A stretch of DNA of 63,492 bases from Betaproteobacteria bacterium (GTDB lineage Bacteria > Pseudomonadota > Gammaproteobacteria > Burkholderiales > Casimicrobiaceae). Below the pieces are notes generated by a model, which was not told the DNA's origin, ran no database searches, and was given only the letters and a program-made list of their open reading frames with translations. Positions 26,030 through 35,167 of the stretch are shown piece after piece. How positions within the stretch are numbered: position 1 is the first letter of the stretch; every line of letters starts with the position of its first letter. The stretch lies in contig JAOUIA010000014.1 in NCBI GenBank assembly GCA_029884335.1, positions 1 to 63,492 of the forward strand. Direction: 5' to 3'. The translations under genes were made by a program, and so were the position numbers.

Positions 26030-28459
26030 GTGGTCCCCGCCGCACCGTTTCCCGCGCCGGCCTCGCGCAACGCGCCGTGCCCCTGCGGCAGCGGTCGCCG
26101 CTACAAGGAGTGCCACGGCGCGATCGACGCCGCGGCCGCCGCGCTCGACGCGACGCTGCGCGATGCGCTCGCCGCGCAGCAGCAGGGACGAATCGTCGAA
26201 GCGATCGGCGCCTACGAGCGCGCGCTGGAGCTCGCGCCGGATCACTTCGACGCGCTGCACATGCTCGGCGTGGCGCACTTCCAGCGCGGCGAGTTCGAAG
26301 TCGCGCTGCGGCTCGTCGACCGCGCGCTCGCGCTGCGCCCCGGCGATGGCGGCGCGCGCTTCAACCGGCGCCTGATCGAGCAGGCGCTCGCGCGCCGGCC
26401 GGCCGAGGCCGAGCTCGTCCGGGAGGCCGTCGCGTTTGGCGCTTCGATCGACGGCGCGCACGCCGGCGACGATCGCGCGGTGCGCGTGATCGCCTTCTAC
26501 CTGCCCCAGTACCACCGCATTCCCGAGAACGACGAGTGGTGGGGCGAGGGCTTCACGGAGTGGACGAACGTCCGCCGCGGGCGGGCGGTCTACGCCGGGC
26601 ACGCGCAGCCGCACGTGCCGGGCGAGCTGGGGTACTACGACCTCACCGACCCGGCGGTCCGCGAGGCGCAGGCCGCGCTCGCCCGGCGCCACGGCATCGA
26701 CGCGTTCTGCTACTACCACTACTGGTTCGGCGGACGCCGGCTGCTCGAGCGGCCGCTCGCTGAAGTGCTGGCCTGGGGCCGTCCCGACTTCCCGTTCTGC
26801 GTGTGCTGGGCGAACGAGAACTGGACGCGCCGCTGGGACGGCCTCGACCACGAGATCCTGGTGGCGCAGCGGTATTCGGAGGACGACGCGCGCGCGTTCA
26901 TCGAGAGCCTCGTTCCCGCGTTCCGCGATCCCCGCTACGTGCGCGTCGGCGGCCGTCCGCTGCTGCTCGTCTACCGCATCGCGGACATTCCCGACGTCGC
27001 GCGCACGGTGGCGATCTGGAGGGACGCGTGCCGGGCGTGCGGCGTCGGCGAGATCCACCTGGCGGCGGTGCAGCGGCACGGGCTCGACGATCCGACGCCC
27101 TTCGGGTTCGACGCCGCCGTCGAGTTCCCGCCGATCGGCCACGCGGCGGAGAACGTCTCCGCCCGCACGCCGGCGCTCGACCCGTCGTTCCGCGGCAGCG
27201 TGTACGGCTATGCGAACCTCGCCGCCGATTACCTGCTGCGACCGCGCCCGACATTCCCGCAGTACCGCGGCGTGACGCCGATGTGGGACAACACCGCGCG
27301 GCGGCCGAGCGACGGCATGGTGGTCGATGGGGCGACGCCCGAGCTCTTCGGCGTGTGGCTCGAGCACGTGCTGCGGCAGACGCGCCGCCGGCACCGCGGC
27401 GACGCCCGGCTCGTGTTCGTGAACGCCTGGAACGAGTGGGCGGAGGGCAATCACCTCGAGCCCGATGCGCGCCATGGACGGCGCTGCCTCGAAGCCGTCC
27501 GCGCGGCGCGCGAGAGGTCCTGCAGCCCGGACCCCGGCCGGCCCCGTTTCGACGCGATCGTGCGCGCGACGCAGGCTGCCGTCGCGGACGGCTCGATCGC
27601 CGTCGAGCGCACGGATGCCGGCGCGACGATGTCGGAGCAGGCGCGCGGCGAACGCGCGGGCGAGAAGGTCTCCGTGGTGATGCCGGTGTACAACCACGCC
27701 CGCTACCTCGCTCGCGCAGTCGCGTCGCTCGCCTCGCAGACGCGGCTTCCGGACGAGCTCGTCGCGGTCGACGACGGCTCGACCGACGGCAGCGTCGACG
27801 CGATTCGCGAGTTCGCGCGGCGCGCGCCGTTCCCGGTGACGCTCGTGCGGCAGGCGAACGCAGGCGCGCACGCCGCCCTGAACCGGGGCATGGCGCTCGC
27901 CCGCGGCGAGGTCATCGCGCTCGTGAATTCGGACGATGCATTTGCGCCGGACCGGATCGCGGTCCTCGCCGGTGCGCTCGACGATGCGCACCGCCTCGCT
28001 TTCTCCGGCGTGACGCTCGTCGACGACGACGACCGGCCGGCCGACGCCCCCTACGCGCGCGAGCTCTCGGAGCGCCTGCGCGAAGCCGCGGCGGCGCCGG
28101 ACCTGCTGCGCGTGCTGGTGCGTCACAACGCCGCCGTGTCGACAGGCAACCTCGTCTTCCGGCGCTCGCTCCTCGACGCCACCGGAGGATTCGCGGCGCT
28201 ACGCGTCTGCCACGACTGGGACTTCCTGCTCGCGGCGAGCTTCGCCACGCGGCTTCGCCTCGTGCCGGATCCGCTCTACGTCTACCGCCTGCACGGCGGC
28301 AACACGTTCTCCGGGCTGACGCTCGCCGGCCGGCTCGAGGGCGACGCGGTGCTGTCGGCGTTCTTCGCGAGGCTCCCCGAGCATCCGGGCTTCGACGCGG
28401 CAGGCCTCGAGTCGTTCCGCGCGTTTGCGCGCGACGCCGGGCTCGGAGGCTACCTGTGA
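26030..28459 (+). CDS. SEC-C/TPR protein fused to WbsX-like and GT2 glycosyltransferase domains
   Basis: 809 aa, starting at GTG 26030. Order: SEC-C zinc motif CPCGSGRRYKECHG (17-30), TPR pair (about 45-115), WbsX/GH99-like domain (about 155-490; FYLPQYHRIPENDEWWGEGF, NAWNEWAEGNHLEPD), then GT2 transferase (about 547-809; SVVMPVYNHARYL, VDDGSTDGS, NSDDA). This is a two-activity glycan-assembly enzyme, with no signal peptide, probably at the cytoplasmic face. The N-terminal module is shared with the next protein, which it overlaps by 4 bases (GTGA). No polymerase or flippase is nearby; the acceptor is unknown. Confidence 0.85.
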   Translation: MVPAAPFPAPASRNAPCPCGSGRRYKECHGAIDAAAAALDATLRDALAAQQQGRIVEAIGAYERALELAPDHFDALHMLGVAHFQRGEFEVALRLVDRALALRPGDGGARFNRRLIEQALARRPAEAELVREAVAFGASIDGAHAGDDRAVRVIAFYLPQYHRIPENDEWWGEGFTEWTNVRRGRAVYAGHAQPHVPGELGYYDLTDPAVREAQAALARRHGIDAFCYYHYWFGGRRLLERPLAEVLAWGRPDFPFCVCWANENWTRRWDGLDHEILVAQRYSEDDARAFIESLVPAFRDPRYVRVGGRPLLLVYRIADIPDVARTVAIWRDACRACGVGEIHLAAVQRHGLDDPTPFGFDAAVEFPPIGHAAENVSARTPALDPSFRGSVYGYANLAADYLLRPRPTFPQYRGVTPMWDNTARRPSDGMVVDGATPELFGVWLEHVLRQTRRRHRGDARLVFVNAWNEWAEGNHLEPDARHGRRCLEAVRAARERSCSPDPGRPRFDAIVRATQAAVADGSIAVERTDAGATMSEQARGERAGEKVSVVMPVYNHARYLARAVASLASQTRLPDELVAVDDGSTDGSVDAIREFARRAPFPVTLVRQANAGAHAALNRGMALARGEVIALVNSDDAFAPDRIAVLAGALDDAHRLAFSGVTLVDDDDRPADAPYARELSERLREAAAAPDLLRVLVRHNAAVSTGNLVFRRSLLDATGGFAALRVCHDWDFLLAASFATRLRLVPDPLYVYRLHGGNTFSGLTLAGRLEGDAVLSAFFARLPEHPGFDAAGLESFRAFARDAGLGGYL

Positions 28460-30453
28460 CCGGGGCGTTGCCGTCGCGGAACTCGCCGTGTCCCTGCGGC
28501 AGCGGGCGGCGCTACAAGGACTGCCACGGCTCGCTCGAAGCCTCGGCGGCGCCCGAGACCCTCGAGTCCGTGCTGCTGCGGGCGCTCGGTGCGCAGCAGG
28601 CGGGGCGTCTCGACGACGCTGCCCGCGCGTACGAGCGCGCGCTCGCGCTGGCGCCCGGTCACTTCGACGCACTGCACATGCTCGGCGTCGTGCACTTCCA
28701 GCGCGGCTCGTTCGCGCGCGCGCGCGAGCTCGTGGCCCGTGCGGTGGCGATCCGGCCGGACGTCGGGATCGCGCAGCGCAACCTCCGGCTCGTCGACAGC
28801 GCGCTGCTGCGCGAGCGCTGGGAAGCGCGCTACGCGTCGTGGTTGGACTTGGTCGAGCGGCCGGACCGCGATCGCCGCGCGGCCCTGCGCGCGGCGGCCG
28901 CCGCCGAGCCGGGCGCGCCGCGCTTCTCGATCGTCACTCCCACGTACGACTCGCCGGAAGGGCCGCTGCGCGCGTGCCTCGACAGCGTGCTTGCCCAGGA
29001 CTACCCGCACTGGGAGCTCTGCATCGCCGACGACGCCTCGCCGGCGCCGCACGTGAGGCGCGTGCTGTCCGAGTACGCGCAGCGCGACGCGCGCATCCGC
29101 GTGGCGATGCGCGAGCGCAACGGGCACATCTCCGCGGCCTCGAACAGCGCGCTTGCGCTCGCGACGGGCGAGTTCGTCGCGCTGCTGGACCACGACGACC
29201 TGTTGGCGCCGCACGCGCTAGGCGAGGTCGCGACGGAGATCCTCGCGCATCCCGACGCCGCGATCGTCTACAGCGACGAGGACAAGGTCGACGAGTCCGG
29301 CCGCCGGTTCGAGCCCTACTTCAAGCCCGACTGGAACCCGGCGCTGCTGACCGCGCAGAACTACGTGAGCCACCTCGGCGTGTACCGGACGTCGGTCGTC
29401 CGCGCGGTCGGCGGCTTCCGCGAGGGCGTGGAGGGCGCGCAGGACTGGGACCTGCTGCTTCGCTGCGCCGAGCGGGTCGATGCCGGGCGGATCCGCCACG
29501 TGCCGCGCGTCCTCTATCACTGGCGCGCGATCCAGGGATCGACGGCGCGCACGATGGCGAGCAAGCGCTACGCGGCCGATGCGCAGGAGCGCGTCGTCGC
29601 CGACGCGTTCGCGCGCCGCGGCGTCGCGGTGCGGATTCGCCGGGTCCTGCGGGACAACTTCCTCGAGTGCGATCCCGTGGCCGCGCCGCCACCCGGGGTG
29701 TCCGTCGTGCTGCTTGGACCGGCTGGCCCTCACGCCGAGGCGTGGCGGTCGGCGACGGGCGCTGCGGCGCGCGAGCTGAGCGCGGTCGACGTGCCTGCCG
29801 CGGCGCTCGACGGGCGGCCCCGCGCGATCGGCCGCGATGCCGCCCGCGCGATCAACGCGGCCGTGGGGGCGGCGGCAGGCGACGTGGTGCTGATCGCCGA
29901 TGCCGGCTGCTCGCCCCCGCCCCCGGAGCGTCTCGCCGCGTGGATCGCCCATGCAGCGATGCCCGACGCCGGGCCCGTGGGAGCGCTGGTGGAGGACGCG
30001 AACGGCGACATCGCCGCGGGGGCCTTCATGCTGGATCCGGTCGGCATCGCGGCTGCCGCCTGGCATGGCGAAGCGGAGGGCGTCTGGGGCATGGCGGGCC
30101 GCGCTGCCCTCGTGCAGAACGTCGCCGCCGTGACGATCGAGGCGATGGCGGTGCGTCGCGACCTCTGGGCGGCGTTGGGCGGCCTCGACGCTGCGACGTT
30201 TGCCGCTCGCGGGTACGACGTCGACTTCTGCCTGCGCGCCGCCGCATCGGGCTGCCGGACGGTCTGGCACCCGGGCGTGGTGCTGCGTCACGCCGGGACG
30301 GTCCTCGGCAGTGTGGCATCCGGGCCCTCCGGGGACGCCGACGCCGTTGCCATGCGCGCCCGCTGGGGAGCGCTGCTGGCTGCCGATCCCGCCTACAATC
30401 CGAACCTCGCGCACGCGCCGAAGCTCTTCGAGCTCGCGCTGCCGGAGGTCTAG
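28456..30453 (+). CDS. SEC-C/TPR protein fused to tandem GT2-type glycosyltransferase domains
   Basis: 665 aa, starting at GTG 28456 inside the previous stop. SEC-C CPCGSGRRYKDCHG (residues 12-25) and a TPR pair (about 40-110) closely match the preceding protein. A GT2 domain follows (about 155-400; FSIVTPTYDSPEG, LDHDDLLAPHAL, YSDEDKVDE), then a weaker GT2-like region (about 415-640; WAALGGLDAATFAARGYDVDFCLRA, split by insertions). The pattern recalls O-antigen rhamnosyltransferases with two domains. The second domain lacks an obvious DxD and may be inactive. Confidence 0.85.
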   Translation: MTGALPSRNSPCPCGSGRRYKDCHGSLEASAAPETLESVLLRALGAQQAGRLDDAARAYERALALAPGHFDALHMLGVVHFQRGSFARARELVARAVAIRPDVGIAQRNLRLVDSALLRERWEARYASWLDLVERPDRDRRAALRAAAAAEPGAPRFSIVTPTYDSPEGPLRACLDSVLAQDYPHWELCIADDASPAPHVRRVLSEYAQRDARIRVAMRERNGHISAASNSALALATGEFVALLDHDDLLAPHALGEVATEILAHPDAAIVYSDEDKVDESGRRFEPYFKPDWNPALLTAQNYVSHLGVYRTSVVRAVGGFREGVEGAQDWDLLLRCAERVDAGRIRHVPRVLYHWRAIQGSTARTMASKRYAADAQERVVADAFARRGVAVRIRRVLRDNFLECDPVAAPPPGVSVVLLGPAGPHAEAWRSATGAAARELSAVDVPAAALDGRPRAIGRDAARAINAAVGAAAGDVVLIADAGCSPPPPERLAAWIAHAAMPDAGPVGALVEDANGDIAAGAFMLDPVGIAAAAWHGEAEGVWGMAGRAALVQNVAAVTIEAMAVRRDLWAALGGLDAATFAARGYDVDFCLRAAASGCRTVWHPGVVLRHAGTVLGSVASGPSGDADAVAMRARWGALLAADPAYNPNLAHAPKLFELALPEV

Positions 30454-30468
30454 CGCTGACTCGCCTGC

Positions 30469-32250
30469 ATGGCCACGATCACGCCCGACGACATCGTCTT
30501 CGCCGGCCCCGGGGAAACACTGCGTGCCGGGCTCGCCTGCCCGGTCTGCGGATCGCGCGATCCTGCCCGTCCGGTGGCAAGCGTCCCCGGGCTGGTCGAA
30601 CCTCACGTGCCGCTGACGCTGCTGCGCTGCGCGTCGTGCGCGAGCCTCTACTACGATCCGCCCGGCATCCGCGACTTCTCCGACCTCGACCAGAGGCGCG
30701 ACGACTTCTGGCGGTTCTACGTGGAGGCGGGGGGCGGCGTCTGGGAGACGATCTGGCCGATCCTCGTCGCGCGCCAGCGCGGCAGCGTTCTCGACGTCGG
30801 CTGCGGCTTCGGGTTCGCCCTCGACTTCTGGCAGCGCACCGGCCGGGGCGAGGCGATCGGCGTCGAACTCGCCGACTACGGCAGCATCGGCGCCGAGAAG
30901 CTGGGCGTCACGATCCACGGCGAGCTGCTGGAGCGCTGCGCGGCGCTCGCGGGCCGGCGGTTCGACGTCGTCTACGCATCCGAGGTGATCGAGCACGTGC
31001 CCGATCCCGGCGCGTTCGCCGCGCTCGTCGGGCGCTGGGTCGCCGACGACGGCGTCCTGATCCTGACCACGCCCGCCGCGTCGTTCGTCGCGCCGTCCAA
31101 CCGCTCGACGACGCAGCTCGCGGCGCTGGCTCCGGGCTTCCACGGGTTCCTGATGTCGACGCGGGCGCTCGAGGACGCGGTTCGCGCGGCCGGCTTCGCG
31201 CACGTGCACTCGCGCGTGGCGAACGAGCGCCAGTTCGTGTGGGCGTCGCGCCGGCCACTCGCCCCCGTTGCGGACCCCGAACTGCAGCGGGCGGCGTACT
31301 TCGAGTACATGGCTGCCCGGTTCGCGCTGCCCGACGACGCATCTCCCGTCTGGATGGGCTATGCGTACCGGTACCTGCGCGACCTCGTCAACACCGCCCA
31401 GTTCGCGCTCGCGAAGCGCGTTGCGGAGCGGCTCGCCGCGGCGATCGCCTCCGTGTACGGATCCGACGCGCTCGACCCCGAGCGCACGGTCCCGCGCCTT
31501 GCCGCCTGCCAGTCGCTCACCGACGTGGGACGCATCGCGCCGTTCTTCATCCCTTGCTACTACCAGCTGGCGGCGGCGGTCGCGCAGCACGTGGACGGGG
31601 ACGCGGCAGCCGCAAGAAGGCTGTATCGCGGCGCGGCGGAGGCGGCGATGGCGTGCACGCGCATCGGCGTCGTCTTCTTCCTCGAGGCCGCCGGCATGGT
31701 CTGGTCGGCCCGGCTCGGAGAGGCGCTGATCGCGCTCGCGCTGGGCGATGCGTCAGGGGCGGCGACCCTGGTCCGGCTGGCCGACGAAGGGCTCGAGTGC
31801 AGCGCCGCGAATGCGTATGCGACGGTGGCGCCCGCGCAGGTCGAGGCGCTGCTGCCGCCCGTGGCGGAGGATCTCGCCGCGCGGGGACAGTGGGCGCCGG
31901 CGGTCGCGATCGCCGCGGCTTATGCCCGGCACGTCGAGCGGCACTACGGGGCGGCGCTCGCGACGCTGCCTGGCATCGATCGCGCGCTGCGCGATCCTGC
32001 AGTGCCCCGCCCGCTGGACCCGCTGTTCCCGCCGTTCTTCGACGCGCTGGACGCCGTACGCGTGCCGGAGCGCGCGGATGCGGCGCGCGGCGCGCTCGCC
32101 GAGGTGGCGCGCATCGCCGACACGGTGAGCGACGGCTATGCGCCGCGCGCCCGCGCCGTGGCGGCGAAGGCGCGGGCCGCCGCCGGCATGCCGCCGCGAC
32201 AGGCGTTCTCCTTCTCGATCGACTACGGCGTCACCCGGCACTCCCGCTGA
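30469..32250 (+). CDS. Class I SAM-dependent methyltransferase with zinc ribbon and helical C-terminus
   Basis: 593 aa. An N-terminal zinc-ribbon-like segment (CPVCGSRD...LRCASCASLYYDP, four Cys) is followed by a Rossmann methyltransferase domain (about 100-225). It has SAM motif I LDVGCGFGFALDFW, VIGVELADYG-type motif II, and FDVVYASEVIEHVPDPGAF. Residues about 260-590 are Ala-rich helices of unknown fold. Its position 15 bases after the glycosyltransferase suggests methylation of the same glycan, for example chain capping. The C-terminal region resembles nothing I can name. Confidence 0.82.
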   Translation: MATITPDDIVFAGPGETLRAGLACPVCGSRDPARPVASVPGLVEPHVPLTLLRCASCASLYYDPPGIRDFSDLDQRRDDFWRFYVEAGGGVWETIWPILVARQRGSVLDVGCGFGFALDFWQRTGRGEAIGVELADYGSIGAEKLGVTIHGELLERCAALAGRRFDVVYASEVIEHVPDPGAFAALVGRWVADDGVLILTTPAASFVAPSNRSTTQLAALAPGFHGFLMSTRALEDAVRAAGFAHVHSRVANERQFVWASRRPLAPVADPELQRAAYFEYMAARFALPDDASPVWMGYAYRYLRDLVNTAQFALAKRVAERLAAAIASVYGSDALDPERTVPRLAACQSLTDVGRIAPFFIPCYYQLAAAVAQHVDGDAAAARRLYRGAAEAAMACTRIGVVFFLEAAGMVWSARLGEALIALALGDASGAATLVRLADEGLECSAANAYATVAPAQVEALLPPVAEDLAARGQWAPAVAIAAAYARHVERHYGAALATLPGIDRALRDPAVPRPLDPLFPPFFDALDAVRVPERADAARGALAEVARIADTVSDGYAPRARAVAAKARAAAGMPPRQAFSFSIDYGVTRHSR

Positions 32251-32298
32251 CGGGAACGCGCCAGAGGGCGCCTCGACAACCTCCGGTCCGGCGCCCGC

Positions 32299-32769
32299 TC
32301 AGCGGTACACGAGGACGGGAATCTTCGCCTGCACGACGACCTTGTGGGTCTGGCTGCCGAGCAGGGCGCCCGCGATGGACTGGCGCGTGTGCGGGGCGAT
32401 GCAGATCAGGTCGCACTTGCGCTCGCGGGCGACTTCGAGGATCGCCTCGGCGGGGTAGTCGCTGGTCCTGTGCACGCCCGCGAACGGCACGCCGGCTTCC
32501 GCGGCGAGCTTGGCCAGCTTGCCCAGGTAGCGGTCCGTCATCTTCGCGATCATCGCCGCGTGCTCGTCGGGCGCCAGGTAGCCCTTGGGCAGGAACCTGC
32601 CGAACACGACCGGGGTGGCCGGCGGAGCGGCGAAGAAGCCGGTGACGCGACCGCCGGTCGCCTTCGCCAGCGCCATTGCGCCCGCCGCTGCGCGCAGCGA
32701 CGCGGGGGAACCGTCGGTGGGAACGAGGATGTGCCGGAAAACCGGCGTCTTCGCGTTGTCAGCGGGCAT
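32299..32769 (-). CDS. Universal stress protein (UspA family)
   Basis: 156 aa single Usp domain, starting HILVPTDGSPAS near residue 13. The expected ATP loop G-x2-G-x9-G-S is altered (APHTRQSIAGALLGSQTHK), so nucleotide binding may differ from the partner protein at 34124. It overlaps the end of the antiporter gene by 11 bases and is the last gene of a Usp-antiporter-Usp operon. Confidence 0.9.
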   Translation of the reverse strand: MPADNAKTPVFRHILVPTDGSPASLRAAAGAMALAKATGGRVTGFFAAPPATPVVFGRFLPKGYLAPDEHAAMIAKMTDRYLGKLAKLAAEAGVPFAGVHRTSDYPAEAILEVARERKCDLICIAPHTRQSIAGALLGSQTHKVVVQAKIPVLVYR

Positions 32770-34075
32770 AGGGGAGGACCCAGATGATCATGCCGAACGC
32801 ATAGCATACGCCGGAGGCGATCAGCGTGAACGGCACGCTCCACGACAGGAACTCGCGCAGCGACACCTTGCGCTTCTCCTCGCGCTCGCAGATGTTGAGC
32901 GCGGCGAACAGCGCCGGCGCGCCGGCGACGGTGAGGTTGCTGCCGAGCGTGCCGGACCACACCATCATCCACCACAGCGGCCACGCCGGGACGCCCTCGC
33001 CGCCGAGTTCCTTGATGAGGTGCAGGAACGTGAGGATGTAGGCGTCGTGCTCGACGATGCCGACGATGGGAATCGTGACCCAGTACAGCAGCGTCGCGCC
33101 CAGCGCGTAATTCTCGGCGAAAACGGGCTTCAGCATGTGCGCGAACTTCTCGATCAGCCCGGTCTTCTCGAGCCCGCCGACCAGCGCGAACAGCGCGATG
33201 TAGAACAGGATCGCGCGCCAGTCGAGCTCGCCGAGGATCTCCTCGAACGAGGGCGGGCGCAGCTTGCTGCGGAGGACCTCGAGCAGCAGCACCAGCGAGA
33301 CGGCGCCGGTGAGCGCGATGAAGCCGAGCTTGACGCCGAGGTACTCGCGCATCGCCATCCCGAACACCGTCAGGAGGAACCAGGCGACCACGAGTGTCGC
33401 GAAGGGCTTGTTCGGGATGTGCGTCTCGATCCCGAGCGCGTCGATGTCGACCGCGCGCCGCTTGTGGTCGCGGAAGCCGTAGGCGTACATCGCCGCCAGC
33501 GTGATCGCGAACGTCACCATCAGGATCGGGAACGACGACGGGCGGCCGTGCTGCCAGATGAAGTCGCCGAACTCCGCGCCCGAGACGCTGTGCAGCATCT
33601 GCGGCGGCAGGTCGCCGAGCAGCAGCGCGCTGCCCATGAAGTTGGCGGCGAAACCGATCATCAGGACGACCGGCGTGACGGGGAGGTTGAGCGCGCGCGC
33701 GAGCGGCAGGGCCACCGGAGCCATCATCAGGATGACCACGACGTTGTCGACGAACATCGAGATGACGCCGGCCAGCAAAGACAGGATCATCACCAGCAGC
33801 CCCGGGTGGCCCCCGGACAGCCGCAGCGCCTGCACGGACAGCCAGCTCGGCACCCCGGACTTGCCGAAGTACCCGGCGATGATCCAGATGCTGAGCAGGA
33901 TGGCCATGACGTTCCAGTCGACCAGCCCGAAGGCCTCGGTCTCGGTCATCACGCCCAGCCAGATCATCAGCGCGACGCCGATCAGCGCGGCGATCGTGCC
34001 GTCGACGACGTTGATGATCACCAGGAAGATCGTCACGACGAAGATGGCCAGCGCCATCCAGGCGAGCGGTTCCAT
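32759..34075 (-). CDS. Ion-transporter superfamily antiporter (NhaD/ArsB/SLC13-like)
   Basis: 438 aa polytopic inner-membrane protein with about 11-12 hydrophobic helices. Family signs are the re-entrant segment VDNVVVILMMAPVALPLARAL (split near residues 113-133), GFAANFMGSALLLGD and a C-terminal GTLGSNLTVAGAPALFAAL. These match the ion-transporter superfamily, in which NhaD (Na+/H+) and ArsB are members. It lies between two universal stress protein genes, which suggests regulation of transport by nucleotide or stress state. Whether it exchanges Na+, another cation or an organic anion cannot be read. Confidence 0.82.
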   Translation of the reverse strand: MEPLAWMALAIFVVTIFLVIINVVDGTIAALIGVALMIWLGVMTETEAFGLVDWNVMAILLSIWIIAGYFGKSGVPSWLSVQALRLSGGHPGLLVMILSLLAGVISMFVDNVVVILMMAPVALPLARALNLPVTPVVLMIGFAANFMGSALLLGDLPPQMLHSVSGAEFGDFIWQHGRPSSFPILMVTFAITLAAMYAYGFRDHKRRAVDIDALGIETHIPNKPFATLVVAWFLLTVFGMAMREYLGVKLGFIALTGAVSLVLLLEVLRSKLRPPSFEEILGELDWRAILFYIALFALVGGLEKTGLIEKFAHMLKPVFAENYALGATLLYWVTIPIVGIVEHDAYILTFLHLIKELGGEGVPAWPLWWMMVWSGTLGSNLTVAGAPALFAALNICEREEKRKVSLREFLSWSVPFTLIASGVCYAFGMIIWVLPYAR

Positions 34076-34123
34076 GCTTTCCCCTCGGCGCGCGCGGCGG
34101 GGCCGGGCGCCTCCTCCTGCTTG

Positions 34124-34555
34124 TTATTTGACCAGCAGCACGGGCACCTTCGAAAGGTGCACGACGCGCGTGACGGTCGACCCGATCAGCAGGTCCGCGA
34201 GCGCCGTGCGCCCGCGGGTGCCCATGACGATCTCGTCGCACTGCATTCTATCCGCAACCGCGACGATGGTCTCGGCGAGCGGACCGACCTCCGCGTGCGC
34301 CTGGTACGCGATGCCCGCCGCGTCGAGCCGCGCCCGCGCGCCGGCGAGGGCCTTGGCGCTCTCGTCGCGGTGGAAGCCGGCCACCTGCTCGCGGCTCACG
34401 AACGACGTGATGCCGCCGGGCAGCTGCGGCTGGACGTTGACGAGGTGGACCTCGCAGGCGCCGGGCCCGGCGTTCCGGATCCTGCCGACGACGTGCTCGA
34501 CGGCGCGCTCGGCGTGCGGCGAGCCGTCGACGGGCAGGAGGAGGCGCTGTGGCAT
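34124..34555 (-). CDS. Universal stress protein with ATP-binding loop
   Basis: 143 aa Usp domain. It opens MPQRLLLPVDGSPHAERA and ends with MGTRGRTALADLLIGSTV, an intact G-x2-G-x9-G-S ATP motif. First gene of the Usp-antiporter-Usp operon; 48 bases separate it from the antiporter. Confidence 0.93.
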   Translation of the reverse strand: MPQRLLLPVDGSPHAERAVEHVVGRIRNAGPGACEVHLVNVQPQLPGGITSFVSREQVAGFHRDESAKALAGARARLDAAGIAYQAHAEVGPLAETIVAVADRMQCDEIVMGTRGRTALADLLIGSTVTRVVHLSKVPVLLVK

Positions 34556-34638
34556 GGACGGGCCCCGGGTGAGCGATTCGCGATGGACCGAAGGGGCCGA
34601 TTATGCCTGCGCGCGGCGCGTGCCCGGTTTGCGCCGCG

Positions 34639-35142
34639 TCAACCCGGCGGCCGCCACGTCGGCGCATCGAAGTGCGCGCGAGCGCCCGTGCGCCAGGCCG
34701 CAGCGAGCACCGCAGGCATGTGGGGCTTGAGGCGCAGGCGCGCGGCCTCGTCGCGCGTCACGTAGCGGCACTCGAGCGTCTCCACGCCGTCGGGACGCGG
34801 CGTGCCCGTGACGGCACGCGCGCCGAACAGCGTCGAGACCCAGGCTATGCGGTCGCCGTTGGCATAGGTCGCCCCCTGCAGCGGGCCGCCGAACACGCCG
34901 GCGACGTGCGTGAGCTCGACGGCGAGCCCGGTCTCCTCCCACGTCTCGCGCACCGCGGCGTCGGCCGGCGTCTCGAACGGCTCCACCATGCCGCCCGGCG
35001 TGGTCCAGTCGCCGCCCTCGGCGTGGCGCACGAGCAGCAGCGCTCCGGCGTCGTCCTGCACGGCGACCGCGACGGTGGGCACCTCGAGCAGCTCGCGACC
35101 CACGAGCGCGCGCAGGCCCCGGACGTAGTCGGACATCGGCAC
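34639..35142 (-). CDS. NUDIX hydrolase
   Basis: 167 aa. The Nudix box is intact: [24 protein letters not shown] carries the G-x5-E-x7-REUXEE-x-G-U pattern near residues 50-73 (given here in its key residues G, E, RETWEE, G). It hydrolyses a nucleoside-diphosphate-linked compound; specificity is unknown. Start is ATG 35142 or the internal ATG at 35136. It follows phoH by 25 bases and is likely co-transcribed. Confidence 0.88.
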   Translation of the reverse strand: MPMSDYVRGLRALVGRELLEVPTVAVAVQDDAGALLLVRHAEGGDWTTPGGMVEPFETPADAAVRETWEETGLAVELTHVAGVFGGPLQGATYANGDRIAWVSTLFGARAVTGTPRPDGVETLECRYVTRDEAARLRLKPHMPAVLAAAWRTGARAHFDAPTWRPPG

Positions 35143-35167
35143 GGCGACGCTCCGGCGCCCCCCGTCG

